DNA from: an uncultured Allomuricauda sp.
Lineage (GTDB): Bacteria > Bacteroidota > Bacteroidia > Flavobacteriales > Flavobacteriaceae
DNA length: 7,730 bases
Direction of reading: 5' to 3'
Assembly (NCBI GenBank): GCA_937911965.1
Contig: CALDPL010000125.1
Coordinates: 1 to 7,730 of the forward strand
Shown: in pieces, positions 5,826-7,730 of the stretch
Layout of the letters: each line of letters starts with the position of its first letter
Position numbering within the stretch: the first letter of the stretch is position 1
Translations under genes and position numbers: made by a program
Notes under the pieces: model-generated
What the model was told of the DNA's origin: nothing
The model's input: only the letters and a program-made list of their open reading frames with translations
The model's database searches: none

Positions 5826-6944
5826 ATGAAATTGAACATCGCATTATTGCCAGGGGACGGAGTCGGGCCGGAAGTGACGGCCCAGGCCGTGAAATGCCTG
5901 CAGGCCGTGGAAGAGACCTTTGACCACACCTTTGTCTTCAAGGAAGCCCCGGTGGGGGCGGTGGCCTTGGAAAAAAAGGGGAATCCACTTCCCCCTGCCA
6001 CCCTGAGACTGTGCCGGGAAGCGGACGCCGTGCTCTTCGGTACCATTGGAAACCCGGGTTATGACACCCTGGACGAAGGAAAAATAAAGCCCGGACAGGC
6101 CCTGTTGGAGCTGAGGAAAGAATTGGGACTATACGCCAACATCAGGCCCATCCTCTCCCATCCCAGCCTGGTACACAAATCCCCTTTGAAGAAAGAGATC
6201 GTCTCCGGAACGGATTTTATCATCTACCGCGAACTCAGTGGAGGAATTTATTTTGGGGAGAAAAAACTGGATCCAGATGGAACCGTGGCCTCGGATCTCT
6301 GTGAATATTCGGAAAAGGAAATAAGCAGGATCGCCCATCTGGCCTTCAAGGCGGCCAAAAGCCGGAAAAACAGATTGTGCCTTGTGGACAAGGCCAATGT
6401 CATGGCTTCTTCCAAGCTGTGGCGGAAAGTCGTGACCAGGATCGGGGAAAGCTATCCCGAGGTCAAACTCGATCATCTCTATGTGGACAACGCGGCCATG
6501 CAGATCATTTTGGACCCAAGGCAATTCGATGTCATCCTGACGGAAAATCTCTTCGGGGACATCCTTTCCGATGAGGCCATTGTGATCGGGGGCTCCGTCG
6601 GGCTGATGGCCTCCGCTTCCATTGGGGATGAAAATGCCCTGTTCGAACCCATACACGGCTCCTACCCCCAATCCAGGGGCAAGAATACCGCCAATCCCAT
6701 AGCCTCGATACTCTCTGCCGCCATGTTGTTGGAACATTTTGGCCTCATGGAGGAAGCCCTGGCCGTAAAATTGGCGGTGGACAAATCCCTGAGAAGGCAT
6801 ATCGCCACCAAGGACATCCATCCCAAAAGCCAATACGGTACAAATCAGGTCGGGGATTTCATCGCCAGAAACATCGTCGATATCGAGGATAATTTCAGCA
6901 TGAACGACGAGAACATCGACCTGGGCAAGTCCACAATCATCTAG
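5826..6944 (+). CDS. leuB: 3-isopropylmalate dehydrogenase
   Basis: LeuB oxidises and decarboxylates 3-isopropylmalate to 2-oxoisocaproate, the keto acid of leucine. The 372 residues are near the usual length (about 345-365), with a slightly long acidic tail after GDFIARNI (343-350). Family features in order are LPGDGVGPEV (8-17), LRKELGLYANIRP (96-108), ELSGGIYFGEK (136-146), LVDKANVMASSKLWRKV (186-202), YVDNAAMQI (219-227) and ENLFGDILSDEA (240-251). Catalytic and substrate residues align with the Thermus enzyme as R97, R107, R135, Y142, K189, D221, D245 and D249. In the cofactor loop, the usual HGSAPDIAGK reads HGSYPQSRGK (277-286), so the Asp that contacts the NAD ribose is Gln. The gene follows leuA by 44 bp. 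leuC and leuD are absent here and must be elsewhere if the pathway is complete. It ends 17 bp from the convergent thioredoxin-like gene. Confidence 0.95.
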   Translation: MKLNIALLPGDGVGPEVTAQAVKCLQAVEETFDHTFVFKEAPVGAVALEKKGNPLPPATLRLCREADAVLFGTIGNPGYDTLDEGKIKPGQALLELRKELGLYANIRPILSHPSLVHKSPLKKEIVSGTDFIIYRELSGGIYFGEKKLDPDGTVASDLCEYSEKEISRIAHLAFKAAKSRKNRLCLVDKANVMASSKLWRKVVTRIGESYPEVKLDHLYVDNAAMQIILDPRQFDVILTENLFGDILSDEAIVIGGSVGLMASASIGDENALFEPIHGSYPQSRGKNTANPIASILSAAMLLEHFGLMEEALAVKLAVDKSLRRHIATKDIHPKSQYGTNQVGDFIARNIVDIEDNFSMNDENIDLGKSTII

Positions 6945-6961
6945 GCACCCCAAAACAGTGG

Positions 6962-7730
6962 CTATTCTTCGGTCATTTCCTTGATGACCTCGGAGAAGTG
7001 CTCCTTGAACTCTTCGTATTTATCTCCCGTAGCGGGGCCATTGAAGCCGGTATGGATCATCCTTACCTCCCCCTTTTTATCAATGTATATGGTTGTCGGA
7101 TACGACAATATATGGTCGAGCATGGGCAATTTTTCATGGGCCAGCTGCTTGTTGGAAGTTCCGTATTGGGCCAATAGGATGGGATAGGGCACATGGGCCC
7201 TTTCCTTGAGCCTGGCAATGGCCTCAAAGGCCTTTTCAGGAGTCTTTGCATACTCAAAGGCCAGGGCGACGAACTCCAGATCCAAATTGGGGTGGTTTTC
7301 CAAAAATTCCACATAAAAGCGGGTCTCATCCAAACAATTGGGGCACCAGGTCCCCATGATCTGAACCAAGGTCACCTTGTCCTTGAACCGGGGATCCTGA
7401 AGGCTGACCATATTTCCGTCCATATCCGGAAAGGAGAAATCAAAGCGATCGTATCCCTCCTTCAGGTGGGTCAGGCTTTCCGCTTCGGGCAATTCAAAGA
7501 CCTCGTTGCGTGCCGCCATGAAATTCTGAACGGAATGGTTGCCGGAATAAAATTTTCCCTCCAGGGTGCTGTCGCTGACCTGGGCCAAAAAGAGATATAC
7601 ATGGGCACCGTCAAAGGCGGACATCTTTAAGCTGTCCCCGGTGACCACCCCTTCCAGGAACCTATAGTCCCCGGTCTTGGTCCTGAAGGTTCCCTTGACA
7701 TGGTTGTCGTTCTGCATGAAAATCCCCTGG
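6962..7730 (-). CDS. TlpA-like thiol-disulfide oxidoreductase (thioredoxin fold), 5' end outside the window
   Basis: The reading frame is open to the right edge, so the true start lies beyond it; about 255 residues are visible. An in-frame ATG at 7717 is probably internal. The first 70 or so visible residues form a beta-rich region (KGTFRTKTGDYRFLEGVV, then FDGAHVYLFLAQVSDSTLEGKF), resembling the N-terminal domain of flavobacterial TlpA-like proteins. A thioredoxin-fold domain follows, with DKVTLVQIMGTWCPNCLDE holding the active-site WCPNC (cysteines at 7343-7345 and 7334-7336) and the cis-proline segment SYPTTIYIDKKG. Such proteins normally act in the periplasm as membrane- or lipid-anchored disulfide reductases, so a signal peptide is expected in the missing part, but that cannot be seen. 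The substrate is unknown. The gene converges on leuB with a 17-bp gap and no clear terminator between them. Confidence 0.88.
   Translation of the reverse strand, partial: QGIFMQNDNHVKGTFRTKTGDYRFLEGVVTGDSLKMSAFDGAHVYLFLAQVSDSTLEGKFYSGNHSVQNFMAARNEVFELPEAESLTHLKEGYDRFDFSFPDMDGNMVSLQDPRFKDKVTLVQIMGTWCPNCLDETRFYVEFLENHPNLDLEFVALAFEYAKTPEKAFEAIARLKERAHVPYPILLAQYGTSNKQLAHEKLPMLDHILSYPTTIYIDKKGEVRMIHTGFNGPATGDKYEEFKEHFSEVIKEMTEE

Noticed and set aside
5170..5844. 224-codon minus-strand open frame across leuA
   Set aside because: It is antisense to conserved LeuA motifs and shows no recognisable domain.
6129..6953. Long 274-codon open frame on the minus strand across leuB
   Set aside because: It lies wholly antisense to leuB, whose family motifs are complete, and its composition (Gly, Asp, His, Pro rich, no domains) is that of a GC-driven shadow frame.
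6945..6961. Terminator in the leuB/TlpA-like gap
   Set aside because: Only a three-pair CAC/GTG match is present, with no T-tract; this is not distinguishable from chance.
1..7730. CRISPR array, insertion sequence, tRNA, riboswitch, phage or defence system
   Set aside because: No direct repeats of suitable length, no transposase-like or defence-type proteins and no cloverleaf were seen; nearly every base is accounted for by ordinary metabolic genes.

Overview
The window looks like chromosomal housekeeping DNA from a Bacteroidota member, most likely a marine-type Flavobacteriaceae with a fairly high G+C content for that group. This rests on several things: a one-chain serine dehydratase ending in cysteine, a short 2-isopropylmalate synthase, a LeuB carrying HGSYPQ, a TlpA-like protein with WCPNC, a helical protein of flavobacterial character, and weak or absent Shine-Dalgarno sequences. 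No genus can be fixed from the sequence alone.

Layout from left to right. (1) The 3' part of sdaA (L-serine ammonia-lyase, +) enters from the left edge and meets, tail to tail, a small exported NTF2/SnoaL-like protein (-); their stop codons share a TTAA. (2) A 69-bp divergent spacer separates that gene from panB (ketopantoate hydroxymethyltransferase, +), followed after 22 bp by an RluA-family pseudouridine synthase (+) that appears to start with TTG. (3) A 514-residue all-helical protein of unknown function (-) converges on the pseudouridine synthase with an 11-bp overlap. (4) A 146-bp AT-rich divergent spacer leads to leuA and leuB (+), without leuC or leuD. (5) The 3' part of a TlpA-like thiol-disulfide protein (-) converges on leuB with a 17-bp gap and runs off the right edge.

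Metabolic reading: PanB and LeuA both consume 2-oxoisovalerate (3-methyl-2-oxobutanoate), so the window holds both exits from the valine pathway, one to pantothenate/CoA and one to leucine. SdaA makes pyruvate, the precursor of 2-oxoisovalerate, from serine, and serine also feeds the one-carbon pool PanB draws on. The link is real biochemistry, but common regulation is only inferred, because these genes lie in separate transcription units.

I saw no mobile element, CRISPR array, tRNA, rRNA, phage or defence gene, and no convincing undescribed multi-gene system. The points most worth a second look are the uncharacterised helical protein divergent from leuA, the lack of a leucine-sensing domain in LeuA, the changed cofactor loop of LeuB, and the unusual leuA leader.
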